Shown piece after piece: positions 43,598-53,810 of a stretch of 64,000 nucleotides of DNA (the stretch's first letter is position 1; each line of letters starts with the position of its first letter). Where the stretch lies: positions 3,536 to 67,535 of the forward strand of contig JANNRA010000112.1 of the NCBI GenBank assembly GCA_031401035.1, read 5' to 3'. The position numbers and the translations under genes are program-made. The notes below the pieces were generated by a model that saw only the letters and a list, made by a program, of their open reading frames with translations, was not told the DNA's origin and searched no databases. The stretch comes from JANNRA01 sp031401035. Lineage in GTDB: Bacteria > Desulfobacterota > Binatia > HRBIN30 > CADEER01.

Positions 43598-43661
43598 GCC
43601 GAACAAAGCGGTGCAGCCGACGCGGGCCTGCGGCCCGCGCGGCTGACCGCTGGCGTTCGGC
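43598..43661 (+). other. attC3
   Basis: 64 bases from GCCGAAC (43598-43604) to GTTCGGC (43655-43661). Arms GCGGTGCAGCCGACGCGGGCC and its partner GGCCCGCGCGGCTGACCGC are nearly complementary, with the unpaired A and extra bases usual for attC. Confidence 0.95.
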
Positions 43662-43691
43662 TTTCCGCAGGTCTTCGGGTAGACGTTGACC

Positions 43692-43955
43692 GTGGCCAAG
43701 CGCGACACTCTTCTCGTCCAAGTCCTGAGCGGCACGGCGGATGCGAACGTCCCCTTCGACGGGCTGCGCCGACTGCTCGGCCGCCTCGGATTCGACGAGC
43801 GGATCCGCGGCAGTCATCACATTTTCACCAAGACCGGAATCGTGGAAATCCTGAATCTGCAGCCCAAGGGCCGTGACGCGAAGGCATATCAAGTCAAGCA
43901 GGTGCGGGTTGTGATCGTGAAGTATCGGTTGGCGGGAGGAGCCAATGGCCAGTAA
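43692..43955 (+). CDS. hicA: Cassette 4, gene a: HicA family toxin
   Basis: 87 residues from GTG (VAKRDTLLVQVLSG); a TTG two codons earlier is open. The core FDGLRRLLGRLGFDERIRGSHHIFTK includes the G-S-H-H-x-F motif with the catalytic His of HicA mRNA interferases, and LNLQPKGRDAKAYQVKQVR follows. HicA degrades mRNA when not bound by HicB. It overlaps hicB by 11 bases, the usual HicAB arrangement, and is part of an attC-bounded cassette. Confidence 0.92.
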   Translation: MAKRDTLLVQVLSGTADANVPFDGLRRLLGRLGFDERIRGSHHIFTKTGIVEILNLQPKGRDAKAYQVKQVRVVIVKYRLAGGANGQ

Positions 43956-44163
43956 GTGGAAGTACGAGATCATCATCTATTGGAGCGACGAGGATGAGGC
44001 CTACGTCGCCGAGGTGCCTGAGTTGCCGGGCTGCGCCGCCGACGGCACGACCTACAAGCAGGCCCTCGCCAACGCGGAGATCGTGATTCGCGAGTGGATC
44101 GAGACCGCGCGTGAACTAGGCCGACCGATCCCCGAGCCCAAAGGGCGCCTCCTGTATGCGTAA
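43945..44163 (+). CDS. hicB: Cassette 4, gene b: HicB family antitoxin
   Basis: 72 residues, ATG with GGGAGGAG upstream. YEIIIYWSDEDEAYVAEVPELPGCAADG and KQALANAEIVIREWIETARELGRPIPEP are the HicB partial RNase-H-like domain. No C-terminal ribbon-helix-helix or HTH domain is present, so it may neutralise HicA without binding DNA itself. Confidence 0.93.
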   Translation: MASKWKYEIIIYWSDEDEAYVAEVPELPGCAADGTTYKQALANAEIVIREWIETARELGRPIPEPKGRLLYA

Positions 44164-44166
44164 GGG

Positions 44167-44256
44167 GCCGAACAAGGCGATCGACCCGCCCGGCCTGAGC
44201 GGCATCGCTCGCCGCGCAGCAGCCTGCGCCGGCGGGTCATCGCCAGCGCGTTAGGC
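44167..44256 (+). other. attC4
   Basis: 90 bases from GCCGAAC (44167-44173) to GTTAGGC (44250-44256). Arms AAGGCGATCGACCCGCC and GGCGGGTCATCGCC are complementary. GCCGAAC complements the GTTCGGC at the 5' end of cassette 4, and GTTAGGC is a perfect GTTRRRY core. Confidence 0.92.
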
Positions 44257-44292
44257 CGCTATCCCGCACCATCACCTCGCGGTGACCAGACG

Positions 44293-46041
44293 ATGAAGAT
44301 GACAATGAGAGCACTGGCTTGCGCGCTGCTGACCGGAGCTATGGCGACCGCCGTCACGGCGCAGGAGGAGCGCGGTGCGATCACCGTCTTCATTGCGAAG
44401 AAGATCGTCACCATGGATCCGACTCGGCCCACAGCCACAGCGGTCGCCGTCCGCAATGGCACCATTCTTGGCGTAGGTTCGCTCAAGGACCTTGCGCCCT
44501 GGCTCACGACGGCCAAGTACACCGTCAACGAAGAATTCAAGGAGCGGGTGCTGATGCCGGGCTTCATCGACCCGCATATGCACCCGATGCTCGCAGCCAT
44601 CCAGTTCGGCACGACATGGATCACGCCCGAGCCGTGGGATGTGATGGGTGCAAAGATCCCCGCCACCATTGGACACGAAGCGTACCTGAGCGCCTTGAAG
44701 GCAGCGTTTGCCGCTGCCCCAAAGGCCGAGCCGATGTTCATCACATGGGGCTACAACCAGATGTTCCACGGTGACATGTCGCGTGCGCAACTGGATACCA
44801 TCTCCAGCACCTATCCCATTTTCGTCTGGCACCGCTCGGCGCATGAGGCGTACTTCAATACGCCGATGCTCAAGTACCTGGAAGGTAAGGGAGTCACCGA
44901 AGCAGTGGTCAAAGGCAATCCTCAGATCAACTGGCAGAAGGGATACTTCTTCGAAGACGGCTTGTTCAAGGTTGCCGTACCTGCATTAGCCAACTACCTG
45001 CTGGCACCCGCGCGCGTGGACATCGGCTATGCCAAAGCGCGCGATTACCTGAACTTCAACGGCATCACCACCGTAGCCGACATGAATACCGGCGGCGTCA
45101 GTTGGGACTTGGAGGTTGGAGCCCTGAAGCGCACATTTGATCGCAAGGACTCGCCGGTGCGCGTACGCCTGACCCCAGACGCCGTGGCGCTGGCCGCCGC
45201 CATGAAGAGCGCGGATGCGGCGTTTGCCTTCATTGGTAGAGCCGGTGAGAAGAACACTCGACACATCTTCACAAACGGGGCGATGAAGCTGTTTGCTGAC
45301 GGGGCGATGTTCTCTCAACTGATGCAGCTATCGCCCCCTGGCTACATCGATGGGCATCAGGGTGCCTGGATCACGCAGCCCGCGCCGTTCGAGGAAGCCG
45401 CGCGCCGCTATTGGAATGCGGGCTATCAGATACATGTTCACACGAACGGTGACCACGGCGCGACGATGGTGCTCGACGTTCTCGAGAAACTCAAGGACGA
45501 AAAACCCCGAGCTGATCACCGCTTCACGATCGAACACTATGGCTATGCCACCGATGGCGTCAGTCGCAGGGTTGCGTTGCTCGGGGCGCTGGTCTCGGCT
45601 AATCCCTTCTACTTGTACGACCTCGGCGACAAATACGCCGAAGTGGGTTTGGGCGATGATCGAGCTGCGCGGATCACGCCGCTCGGCGGGCTCGCCCGTC
45701 GTGGAGTTCCTGTCGCGCTGCATTCGGACTTTGCGATGGCGCCTGCCGCGCCGCTCTTGCTTGCGTGGACGGCAATCACCCGCGAGACCCAGTCCGGCAA
45801 GGTGTTCGGACCCGAAGAGCGTTTGACGATGGATCAGGCCATGAAGGCGATCACCATCGACGCGGCCTACATCCTCCACCTGGAGGATCGCCTCGGCAGC
45901 ATCGAGGCCGGAAAGCTGGCGGATTTCACCGTCCTCGATCAGGACCCCTACGCGGTCGGCGCGGCTGGGCTGCGCAACATCAAGGTCTGGGGCACGGTGT
46001 TTGAGGCCGCATCGCATCCCGCCAAAGCAAGCGCACCCTAA
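44293..46041 (+). CDS. Cassette 5: exported amidohydrolase (YtcJ-like family)
   Basis: 582 residues. A signal peptide (MRALACALLTGAMATAVTAQ) suggests periplasmic location. AKKIVTMDPTRPTATAVAVRNG and LMPGFIDPHMHPM carry the metal-binding His-x-His. IHVHTNGD, FTIEHYG and ALHSDFAMAP supply the remaining His and Asp ligands, and LEDRLGSIEAGKLADFTVLD is the closing amidohydrolase block. It hydrolyses amide or related bonds; the substrate is unknown. At about 1.75 kb it is large for an integron cassette gene. It ends 27 bases before attC5. Confidence 0.9.
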   Translation: MKMTMRALACALLTGAMATAVTAQEERGAITVFIAKKIVTMDPTRPTATAVAVRNGTILGVGSLKDLAPWLTTAKYTVNEEFKERVLMPGFIDPHMHPMLAAIQFGTTWITPEPWDVMGAKIPATIGHEAYLSALKAAFAAAPKAEPMFITWGYNQMFHGDMSRAQLDTISSTYPIFVWHRSAHEAYFNTPMLKYLEGKGVTEAVVKGNPQINWQKGYFFEDGLFKVAVPALANYLLAPARVDIGYAKARDYLNFNGITTVADMNTGGVSWDLEVGALKRTFDRKDSPVRVRLTPDAVALAAAMKSADAAFAFIGRAGEKNTRHIFTNGAMKLFADGAMFSQLMQLSPPGYIDGHQGAWITQPAPFEEAARRYWNAGYQIHVHTNGDHGATMVLDVLEKLKDEKPRADHRFTIEHYGYATDGVSRRVALLGALVSANPFYLYDLGDKYAEVGLGDDRAARITPLGGLARRGVPVALHSDFAMAPAAPLLLAWTAITRETQSGKVFGPEERLTMDQAMKAITIDAAYILHLEDRLGSIEAGKLADFTVLDQDPYAVGAAGLRNIKVWGTVFEAASHPAKASAP

Positions 46042-46068
46042 ACAGATGCTGTTCGATCCCTTGAAGCG

Positions 46069-46128
46069 GCCTAACAACGGCATGCAGCGGACGACGCTTC
46101 GCGTCGCCGCTGATGCCGGGCGTTGGCC
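46069..46128 (+). other. attC5
   Basis: 60 bases from GCCTAAC (46069-46075) to GTTGGCC (46122-46128). Arms GGCATGCAGCGG and CCGCTGATGCC flank GACGCTTCGCGTC. GCCTAAC complements GTTAGGC at the start of cassette 5. Confidence 0.95.
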
Positions 46129-46142
46129 GAAGGAGCGTTGCG

Positions 46143-46438
46143 ATGATCAGGGACCGTGCCCCAGTGCCGATGCACGGAGTGCGGCGCCAGCTCGCAGCAC
46201 AGGGCATCGGGTGGCACTGGCGGGAGGCGATCCATGCCATCGGCCAGAAGGACATCGGCGCGATCGCCGATGTCCTGGGACACAACCCGTTCCTGATGGG
46301 CGAGACGGCAACCGGGATCGACGCGGTTACGTGCGGCGTCCTGGCGAACATCGTGAACGTGCCCGTCGCGCGCCCCGTCAAGGATGCGGCGGTGCAGCGC
46401 AGGAATCTCGTCGATTTCATCGAGGGGGTGCGCGGTCG

Positions 46439-46451
<13 letters not shown>
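46143..46451 (+). CDS. Glutathione S-transferase C-terminal domain fragment (last, attC-less unit)
   Basis: 102 residues from an ATG with GGAG upstream. Only the helical C-terminal domain of a metaxin/GST-like protein is present: VLGHNPFLMGETATGIDAVTCG (the N-capping/FLxG-x-x-x-T-x-x-D motif) and ANIVNVPVARPVKDAAVQRRNLVDF. The thioredoxin-like glutathione-binding domain is missing. It begins 20 bases after the attC5 core, but no attC follows and its end overlaps the convergent monooxygenase gene by 13 bases. It is probably a truncated gene at the decayed end of the array. Confidence 0.7.
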
Positions 46452-48313
<1,862 letters not shown>

Positions 48314-48547
48314 GCGCTCCCCCTGGTCGGCGTCGCCGTCGCGCAGCGAACGACAGCACAGTAGCGTTGGCGCGAGAAAGTGCCACGGTGCCAACCGCCG
48401 TTCGGGAGGTCCAAACCGCTGCGCGGGCGCGTCGGGCGGCGCCGCCGGTCCCGCGCATCGCCATCGTTGCGCAAGTCCGACGATTGTCTGCGTTCACCCT
48501 GACACCCCGGTTGCCCGCCCGGGCCCCAGGCCGCTACACACCCGGAC

Positions 48548-49180
48548 ATGCCGTTTCGCAAGCAACTGTTCGAGAACAACCGGCGCTGGGCGGCGCGCAT
48601 GACCGAGCTGGACCCGGACTTCTTCGCCACCCTGGCCCGACAGCAGTCGCCGAAGTTCCTGTGGATCGGCTGCTCGGACAGCCGCGTCCCGGCGAACGAG
48701 ATCGTCGGCCTACTGCCCGGCGAGCTGTTCGTGCACCGCAACGTCGCCAACGTCGTCATCCACACCGACCTCAACTGCCTGTCGGTGCTGCAGTACGCCA
48801 TCGACATCCTGCACGTGGAGCACATCATGGTCTGCGGCCACTACGGCTGCGGCGGGGTGCGTGCGGCGATGAGCAATGCCGAGCTCGGTCTGATCGACAA
48901 CTGGCTGCGGTCGATCAAGGATGTGTACCAGGGCAATCGCGCCACGCTCGACTTCATGAGCGACGAGGACGCGCGTCTCGACCGGTTGTGCGAGCTCAAC
49001 GTCGCCCAGCAGGTGGCCAACGTCTGCCACACCACCATCGTCCAGGGCGCCTGGCGGCACGGCCGTCCGGTCACCGTGCACGGCTTCATCTACGACGTCC
49101 GCGACGGCCTGCTACGCGATCTCGGCTTCTGCGTCGACGGCGTCGATCAGATCCCTCCCATCTACCGCGTCTCGGAGTGA
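48548..49180 (+). CDS. can: Beta-class carbonic anhydrase
   Basis: 210 residues. Zinc ligands lie in CSDSRVPANEI (Cys, Asp-Arg dyad) and HYGCGGV (His, Cys), and ELFVHRNVANVV is a family block. It interconverts CO2 and bicarbonate in the cytoplasm, supplying bicarbonate to carboxylases. It is monocistronic by appearance; the 234-base gap to the divergent monooxygenase gene holds no other recognisable feature. Confidence 0.96.
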   Translation: MPFRKQLFENNRRWAARMTELDPDFFATLARQQSPKFLWIGCSDSRVPANEIVGLLPGELFVHRNVANVVIHTDLNCLSVLQYAIDILHVEHIMVCGHYGCGGVRAAMSNAELGLIDNWLRSIKDVYQGNRATLDFMSDEDARLDRLCELNVAQQVANVCHTTIVQGAWRHGRPVTVHGFIYDVRDGLLRDLGFCVDGVDQIPPIYRVSE

Positions 49181-49205
49181 CCGCCCGGCGCCGCGGCCGC
49201 TCCGC

Positions 49206-49372
49206 CTAGTGTCGTGAATCCGCAATCCCCGCTACAGCTCGGGGAGCCCTCGGCGCCCCTGGCTAGGCGCGCCGCCGCAGGAATATCGGGCCATATTCCA
49301 AGGCGGCGCAACGCCGCCAGGGGTGTCGAGAGCCAGCGAGATGTGGCGGGGATCTCGGATTCACGACACTAG
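49206..49372. mobile_element. MITE-like element with perfect 17-base terminal inverted repeats
   Basis: CTAGTGTCGTGAATCCG (49206-49222) and its exact reverse complement (49356-49372) bound a 167-base non-coding unit with further internal inverted repeats (CCCCGCTACA/TGTGGCGGGG and GGCGCCCCTGGC/CGCCAGGGG). TA lies at each tip, as in elements mobilised by IS630/mariner-type transposases. No transposase is in the window. The right tip overlaps the stop codon of the minus-strand lipoprotein gene. Confidence 0.75.
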
Positions 49373-50577
49373 CGCGGGTAGTGATACCCCCGGTCGAGGG
49401 GCGCGCGGTCGCGGCTGCCGTCGGGATTGGTCGAGCGCGCCAGGAGTTCCTCCTCCAGCGCCGTGTCGATGCGGCCGCTGCCGCTGTCGACCGCCGGACT
49501 GTCGGGCTCGAGGTGCAGATCGCCGGCAGCGATGTTGACAATCAACGGATCGACGTTGAGGTCGTTGGCACCGCGCACCTCGGCCGGGTTGTACACCGCG
49601 GTCGGGTCTTCTGCCTCGGGCTGGAACACCACGTTGTAGTCGCCGAGGTAGCCCTCGGTGCCGCCGCTGGCGTCGATGCCGACGTTGGGTCCGGCCTCCT
49701 GCAGGATGTTGTTGATCACCTGCGTGTCGCTCGGTTCGGCGCCGCCATTGGCGCGCAACGAGATGCCGGCACGGTCGGTGAGGGCGACGCTGTTGTTGAT
49801 GATCTGCGTGCGGGTGGCGCTGCCGGTGACGACGATGCCGCGGTCGGCGGCGAAGACGAGGTTGTTGAACAGCAGCACGTCGCGCGAGCTGTCGACGCGG
49901 ATGCCGTCCGCCGTCGCGGCGTTGGCGATGACGCAGTGGCGGACGACGGCACCATCGGAGCCGCCGCGCACACGCACGGCGACGGCGGCGGCGGGCGGGT
50001 CCAGCGCCGGTGCGGCGCCGCGCAAGATGAAGCCGTCGACCGTGACGAATGGCGAATTGGTGATGATCAGTCCGAACGGCGCGCCGTCGGCGTCGAGGAT
50101 GACGTCGCCGTCGGGATCGCCGGTGAACTCGCCGCTGCGGTCCGCGATGATGCGAATCGGTAGCGTCTCGGTGGCCGCGACGTTGGTCACCGCGACGCGG
50201 CCGCGGTAGACGCCGCGGCCGACGTACATGGTGCTCCCGGGTGTCAGCAGTTTGGCCGCGAACTCGACGGTCCGCAGGGGCTGCTCGGCGGTGAAGCCGG
50301 GGTTGGAGTCGTTGCCGTTCTGGCTCACAAAGAGGGTTACTGGCGGTCCCGGCGTGCGCGTCGGGCGCGGGGTGTTGGTCGGTCCGCCGGTGCGCGTCGC
50401 GGTGTAGGTCGGGCCGCCGGTGCGCGTCGGCGTGCGGCTCGGGCCACGTGTCCGGGTTGCCGTGCGCGTCGAGTTCGGATCCGGCGTCAGGGTTGGCACC
50501 GGGCTGGAGCCGCTGGAGCTGCCGCAGCCCGGCAGCACCAGGCACGCCGTCAGGAACAGAGTCGGCAATCGTCGCAT
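49369..50577 (-). CDS. Lipoprotein with right-handed parallel beta-helix domain
   Basis: 402 residues from the ATG with AGGTG upstream; a GTG two codons earlier is also in frame. Lipobox LVLPGC is followed by a Thr/Pro/Arg-rich linker of TATRTRGPSRTPTRT type (residues 35-75). A beta-helix follows: FVSQNGNDSNPGFTAEQPLRTVEFAA (the pectate-lyase-like start), then Asn-rich turns VTVDGF, VRHCVIANA, LLFNNLVF, QIINNSV and QVINNIL. Such domains bind or cleave polysaccharides; no catalytic residues can be assigned. The stop codon is inside the MITE tip. Confidence 0.82.
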   Translation of the reverse strand: MRRLPTLFLTACLVLPGCGSSSGSSPVPTLTPDPNSTRTATRTRGPSRTPTRTGGPTYTATRTGGPTNTPRPTRTPGPPVTLFVSQNGNDSNPGFTAEQPLRTVEFAAKLLTPGSTMYVGRGVYRGRVAVTNVAATETLPIRIIADRSGEFTGDPDGDVILDADGAPFGLIITNSPFVTVDGFILRGAAPALDPPAAAVAVRVRGGSDGAVVRHCVIANAATADGIRVDSSRDVLLFNNLVFAADRGIVVTGSATRTQIINNSVALTDRAGISLRANGGAEPSDTQVINNILQEAGPNVGIDASGGTEGYLGDYNVVFQPEAEDPTAVYNPAEVRGANDLNVDPLIVNIAAGDLHLEPDSPAVDSGSGRIDTALEEELLARSTNPDGSRDRAPLDRGYHYPR

Positions 50578-50715
50578 GCGCACCTCAGTGAAATCCCCTC
50601 GACGCTAGCCAGCCCGAGCGCGGCTTGCCAGCGAAACCTGCGTCGTCTGCGACGATCGTGGCCGGCCGTAGGCAGCGGCGGCGACGGCGTGCCATAGATC
50701 GTGGCGGAGGGCGGC

Positions 50716-51186
50716 ATGCGATTCGAAGCGGAAGCTATCGGGGTGGTCGAGGGCGCGCGCAGCGAGGCCGAGGACGACAATTGGGGCGGCGCCGAGTCCT
50801 GCATCCTCCTGGCGGAGCGCTTCGATGCGGCGGCGCTGCAGGGCCTGGAGGAGTTCTCGCACGTCGAGGTGCTGTTCTTCTTCCACCGCGTCGATCCGGC
50901 CAAGGTGGTGTCCGGAGCCCGGCATCCGCGCAACAATCCCGACTGGCCGGCCGTCGGCATCTTCGCTCAGCGCGGTAAGAACCGGCCGAACCGCATCGGC
51001 AGCACCATCTGCCGGGTCGTGCGGCGCGACGGCCGGCGACTGTACGTCGCCGAACTCGACGCCATCGCGGGCACGCCGGTGCTCGACGTCAAACCGGTGA
51101 TGACCGAGTTCCTGCCGCGCACCGCCGTGCGCCAACCCGACTGGTCGCGCGCCCTGATGCGCGACTACTGGACCACGGTGGCGTGA
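50716..51186 (+). CDS. trmO: tRNA m6t6A37 methyltransferase TrmO
   Basis: 156 residues from MRFEAEAIGVVE, chosen because GGAGG sits six bases upstream; a GTG five codons earlier is possible. The UPF0066/TsaA barrel shows EFSHVEVLFFFHRVD, GARHPRNNPDWPAVGIFAQRGKNRPNRIG and LDAIAGTPVLDVKPV. The RxKxRPNxIG and DGTPVLDIKPY-type motifs are the family core. It methylates t6A37 in threonine tRNA using SAM. Confidence 0.9.
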   Translation: MRFEAEAIGVVEGARSEAEDDNWGGAESCILLAERFDAAALQGLEEFSHVEVLFFFHRVDPAKVVSGARHPRNNPDWPAVGIFAQRGKNRPNRIGSTICRVVRRDGRRLYVAELDAIAGTPVLDVKPVMTEFLPRTAVRQPDWSRALMRDYWTTVA

Positions 51187-51684
51187 GTGCGCCTGCCGCG
51201 TCTCGACCTGGTGTCCGCCGCCGCGGTGCTGGGCGTCTGCGCCGCCGGTGCCCTCGGCCTGTCGGCCGGCGCGCTGCTGACCGAAGGCGCGGTGCTGGTC
51301 CCGTGGTGGCGGTCGCTGCCTCCCGAGGCCTTCCTCGACTGGTACGCCACCAACGCGGCACGCCTGTTCAACTTCTTCGGCGTCGTCGAGATCGCCGCCG
51401 GCGTGCTCGCGGTGGCCGCGGCGGCGCTGTACCGGTTCCATCACGGCGGCGGCGGCCTGTTCGTCGCCGCCGCCGGGCTGGCGGTGGCGGTGCTGTCCTT
51501 CTTCCCGCTCTACTTCGAGCAGGTGAACGCCGACTTCGCCGCCGGCACGGTGGAGCTCGCGGCCGTCGCCGGCGAGCTGGCGCTCTGGGCGGCCTGGCAC
51601 TGGGCGCGCACGCTGATCGGTGTCGGCGCCTTCGTCGCTGCGCTGCTGGCGGTGCGTGCCGCCGGCGCTCCGGCGCGCGACTGA
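51187..51684 (+). CDS. Integral membrane protein, DUF1772-like
   Basis: 165 residues from a GTG immediately after the trmO stop. Four membrane spans carry LLTEGAVLVPWWRSLPPEAFLDWYATN between spans 1 and 2 and FFPLYFEQVNADF later. This spacing recalls DUF1772 (anthrone-oxygenase-like) proteins, but the match is loose and the function unknown. It is probably co-transcribed with trmO. Confidence 0.65.
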   Translation: MRLPRLDLVSAAAVLGVCAAGALGLSAGALLTEGAVLVPWWRSLPPEAFLDWYATNAARLFNFFGVVEIAAGVLAVAAAALYRFHHGGGGLFVAAAGLAVAVLSFFPLYFEQVNADFAAGTVELAAVAGELALWAAWHWARTLIGVGAFVAALLAVRAAGAPARD

Positions 51685-53304
51685 TCAACGCAGGCCGGGC
51701 GCCTCGTGGCCGCTGGCGGCGACGTACTCGAGGTAGCCGCCACCGTAGGCGACCGGGCCGTCGGCGCTGAGTTCGAGGACGCGGTTCGAGAGGTGCGCCA
51801 GGAAGCGCCGATCGTGCGAGACGAAGAGCATGGTGCCCTCGTAGTCGGCCAGTGCCCGCACCAACATCTCCTTGGTCGCCATGTCGAGATGGTTGGTCGG
51901 CTCGTCGAGCACGAGGAAGTTCGGCCGCTCGTAGAGGATGCGGGCGATGACCAGGCGCGCCTTCTCACCGCCGGACAGGACGCGGCAACTCTTGTCGATG
52001 TCGTCGCCTGAGAAGCCGAAGCAGCCGGCGAGGGCGCGCAGGGCGCCACCGTTGGCGAGCGGGAAGGCATCCTCGAGGGTGCGCAGCACCGTCTTCAGCG
52101 GATCGAGCAGTTCCATGGCGTGCTGCGCGAAGTAGCCGAGCGCGACGTTGGCGCCGAGCTTGACGGTGCCGGCGTCGGCGCGGCTCTCGCCGGCGATGAG
52201 TTTGAGCAACGTCGATTTGCCGGCGCCGTTGACGCCCATAACCGCCCACCGCTCGCCGCGTCGCACCACCAGGTCGAGTCCGTCGTAGATGATGCGGTCG
52301 CCGTAGCGCTTGACCAGGCCCTCGACCTTCGCCACCTCGTCACCGGCGCGGGCGCAGGGCGGGAAGTTGAAGACCAGCGTGCTGCGCCGCTTCGGCGGCT
52401 CGAGCTTCTCGATCTTGTCGAGCTGCTTGACGCGCGACTGCACCTGCGCCGCTTTCGCGGCCTGCGCCTTGAAACGCTCGATGAAGCGCATCTCCTTGGC
52501 CAGCTTGGCCTGCTGGCGCTGATAGGCGGCTTCGGCGTGGACCTCGCTCTGCGCCCGCTGCGCCTCGTAGAAGTCGTAGTCGCCGGAGTAACTGGTGAGG
52601 TCGCCGCCGTCGATCTCGATGACCCGGCCGACGATGCGGTTGAGGAACTCGCGGTCGTGCGAGGTCATCAACAGGGCGCCCTCGTAGGTGGTGAGGAAGT
52701 GCTCGAGCCAGATCAGCGATTCGATGTCGAGGTGGTTGGAGGGCTCGTCGAGCAGCAGGGCGCTCGGCCGCATGAGCAGGATGCGGGCCAGGGCGGCGCG
52801 CATCTTCCATCCCCCCGACAGGCGGGCGGCGTCGCCGTCCATCATCCCCTGGCTGAAGCCGAGTCCGGCGAGGATCTCGCGCGCCCGGGCCTCGAGCGCG
52901 TAGCCGTCGAGGTCCTCGAAGCGCGCCTGGGCGACGCCGAAGCGCTCGATCAGCTTCTCGATCTCGTCGGCGCGGTCGGGGTCGGCCATGGCGTGTTCGA
53001 GGGCGCGCAACTCGGCGGCGACCTCGGACACCGGACCGGCGCCGTCCATCACTTCGGCGACGACCGAGCGGCCGCCCATTTCGCCGACGTCCTGGCTGAA
53101 GTAGCCGATGGTGACGCCGCGATCGATCGAGACCTGCCCGTCGTCGGGGTGCTCCTCGCCGGTGATGAGGCGGAAGACGGTGGACTTGCCGGCGCCGTTG
53201 GGGCCGACCAGGCCGACCTTCTCGCCGCGATGCACCGCCGCACCCGCCTCGACGAAGAGGATCTGCCGCCCGTGCTGCTTGCTGATCTGGTCGAGTCGAA
53301 TCAT
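51685..53304 (-). CDS. ABC-F family ATPase
   Basis: 539 residues with two nucleotide-binding domains and no membrane span. Walker A: GPNGAGKST and GVNGAGKST. Signatures: LSGGWKMRAALARIL and LSGGEKARLVIARIL. Walker B: LLLDEPSNHLD and LVLDEPTNHLD. The linker between them has a charged helix (QQAKLAKEMRFIERFKAQA). ABC-F proteins act on the ribosome in translation control or antibiotic protection. The subgroup is not decided. Convergent with the preceding gene. Confidence 0.93.
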   Translation of the reverse strand: MIRLDQISKQHGRQILFVEAGAAVHRGEKVGLVGPNGAGKSTVFRLITGEEHPDDGQVSIDRGVTIGYFSQDVGEMGGRSVVAEVMDGAGPVSEVAAELRALEHAMADPDRADEIEKLIERFGVAQARFEDLDGYALEARAREILAGLGFSQGMMDGDAARLSGGWKMRAALARILLMRPSALLLDEPSNHLDIESLIWLEHFLTTYEGALLMTSHDREFLNRIVGRVIEIDGGDLTSYSGDYDFYEAQRAQSEVHAEAAYQRQQAKLAKEMRFIERFKAQAAKAAQVQSRVKQLDKIEKLEPPKRRSTLVFNFPPCARAGDEVAKVEGLVKRYGDRIIYDGLDLVVRRGERWAVMGVNGAGKSTLLKLIAGESRADAGTVKLGANVALGYFAQHAMELLDPLKTVLRTLEDAFPLANGGALRALAGCFGFSGDDIDKSCRVLSGGEKARLVIARILYERPNFLVLDEPTNHLDMATKEMLVRALADYEGTMLFVSHDRRFLAHLSNRVLELSADGPVAYGGGYLEYVAASGHEAPGLR

Positions 53305-53429
53305 GCAACCAATCAGCCTAGCCGGCCGGGCGAGGCATTTCGAGATCAGGGCGGATCGGCACGATCGTGGCGCGGCCTTGCGCGGCGGCGCCGGCGCCGG
53401 CAGCAGTGGGTGGAGGGGGAGGGACCATC

Positions 53430-53810
53430 GTGCCAGGACTGACCGCTGCGATGCTGATCGTCGTCGGCATCATCCATCTGATGCCGCTGAGTGGCGTGCT
53501 CGGCGCGGAGCGGCTGACCGCGCTCTACGGCATCGCCGTCGAGGAGCCGAACCTGCTCGTCTTGATGCGTCATCGGGCGGTGCTGTTCGGGCTGCTCGGG
53601 GTGATGCTGCTGCTGGCGGCGGCGCGGCCGGCGCTGCAGTCGTTGGCGCTGGCGACCGGATTCGTCAGTGTCGCGTCGTTCATCTGGCTGGCCTGGTCGG
53701 CGGGCGGCGTCAACGCCGCACTCGGCCGCGTCGCGGCGGTCGACCTGGTCGCCATCGCCTGCCTCGTCGTCGGGGCGGTGAGCTGGGCGCTGACGCCCGG
53801 GCGTGCCTGA
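53430..53810 (+). CDS. Small integral membrane protein
   Basis: 126 residues from a GTG preceded by GGAGGGGGAGGGA; the frame is open 21 codons further without a better site. Four membrane spans, with GIIHLMPLSGVLGAERLTALYGI and a conserved-looking RHRAVLFGLLGVMLL. Similar short proteins occur widely but without assigned function. The stop overlaps the start of the MOSC gene (TGATG). Confidence 0.65.
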   Translation: MPGLTAAMLIVVGIIHLMPLSGVLGAERLTALYGIAVEEPNLLVLMRHRAVLFGLLGVMLLLAAARPALQSLALATGFVSVASFIWLAWSAGGVNAALGRVAAVDLVAIACLVVGAVSWALTPGRA

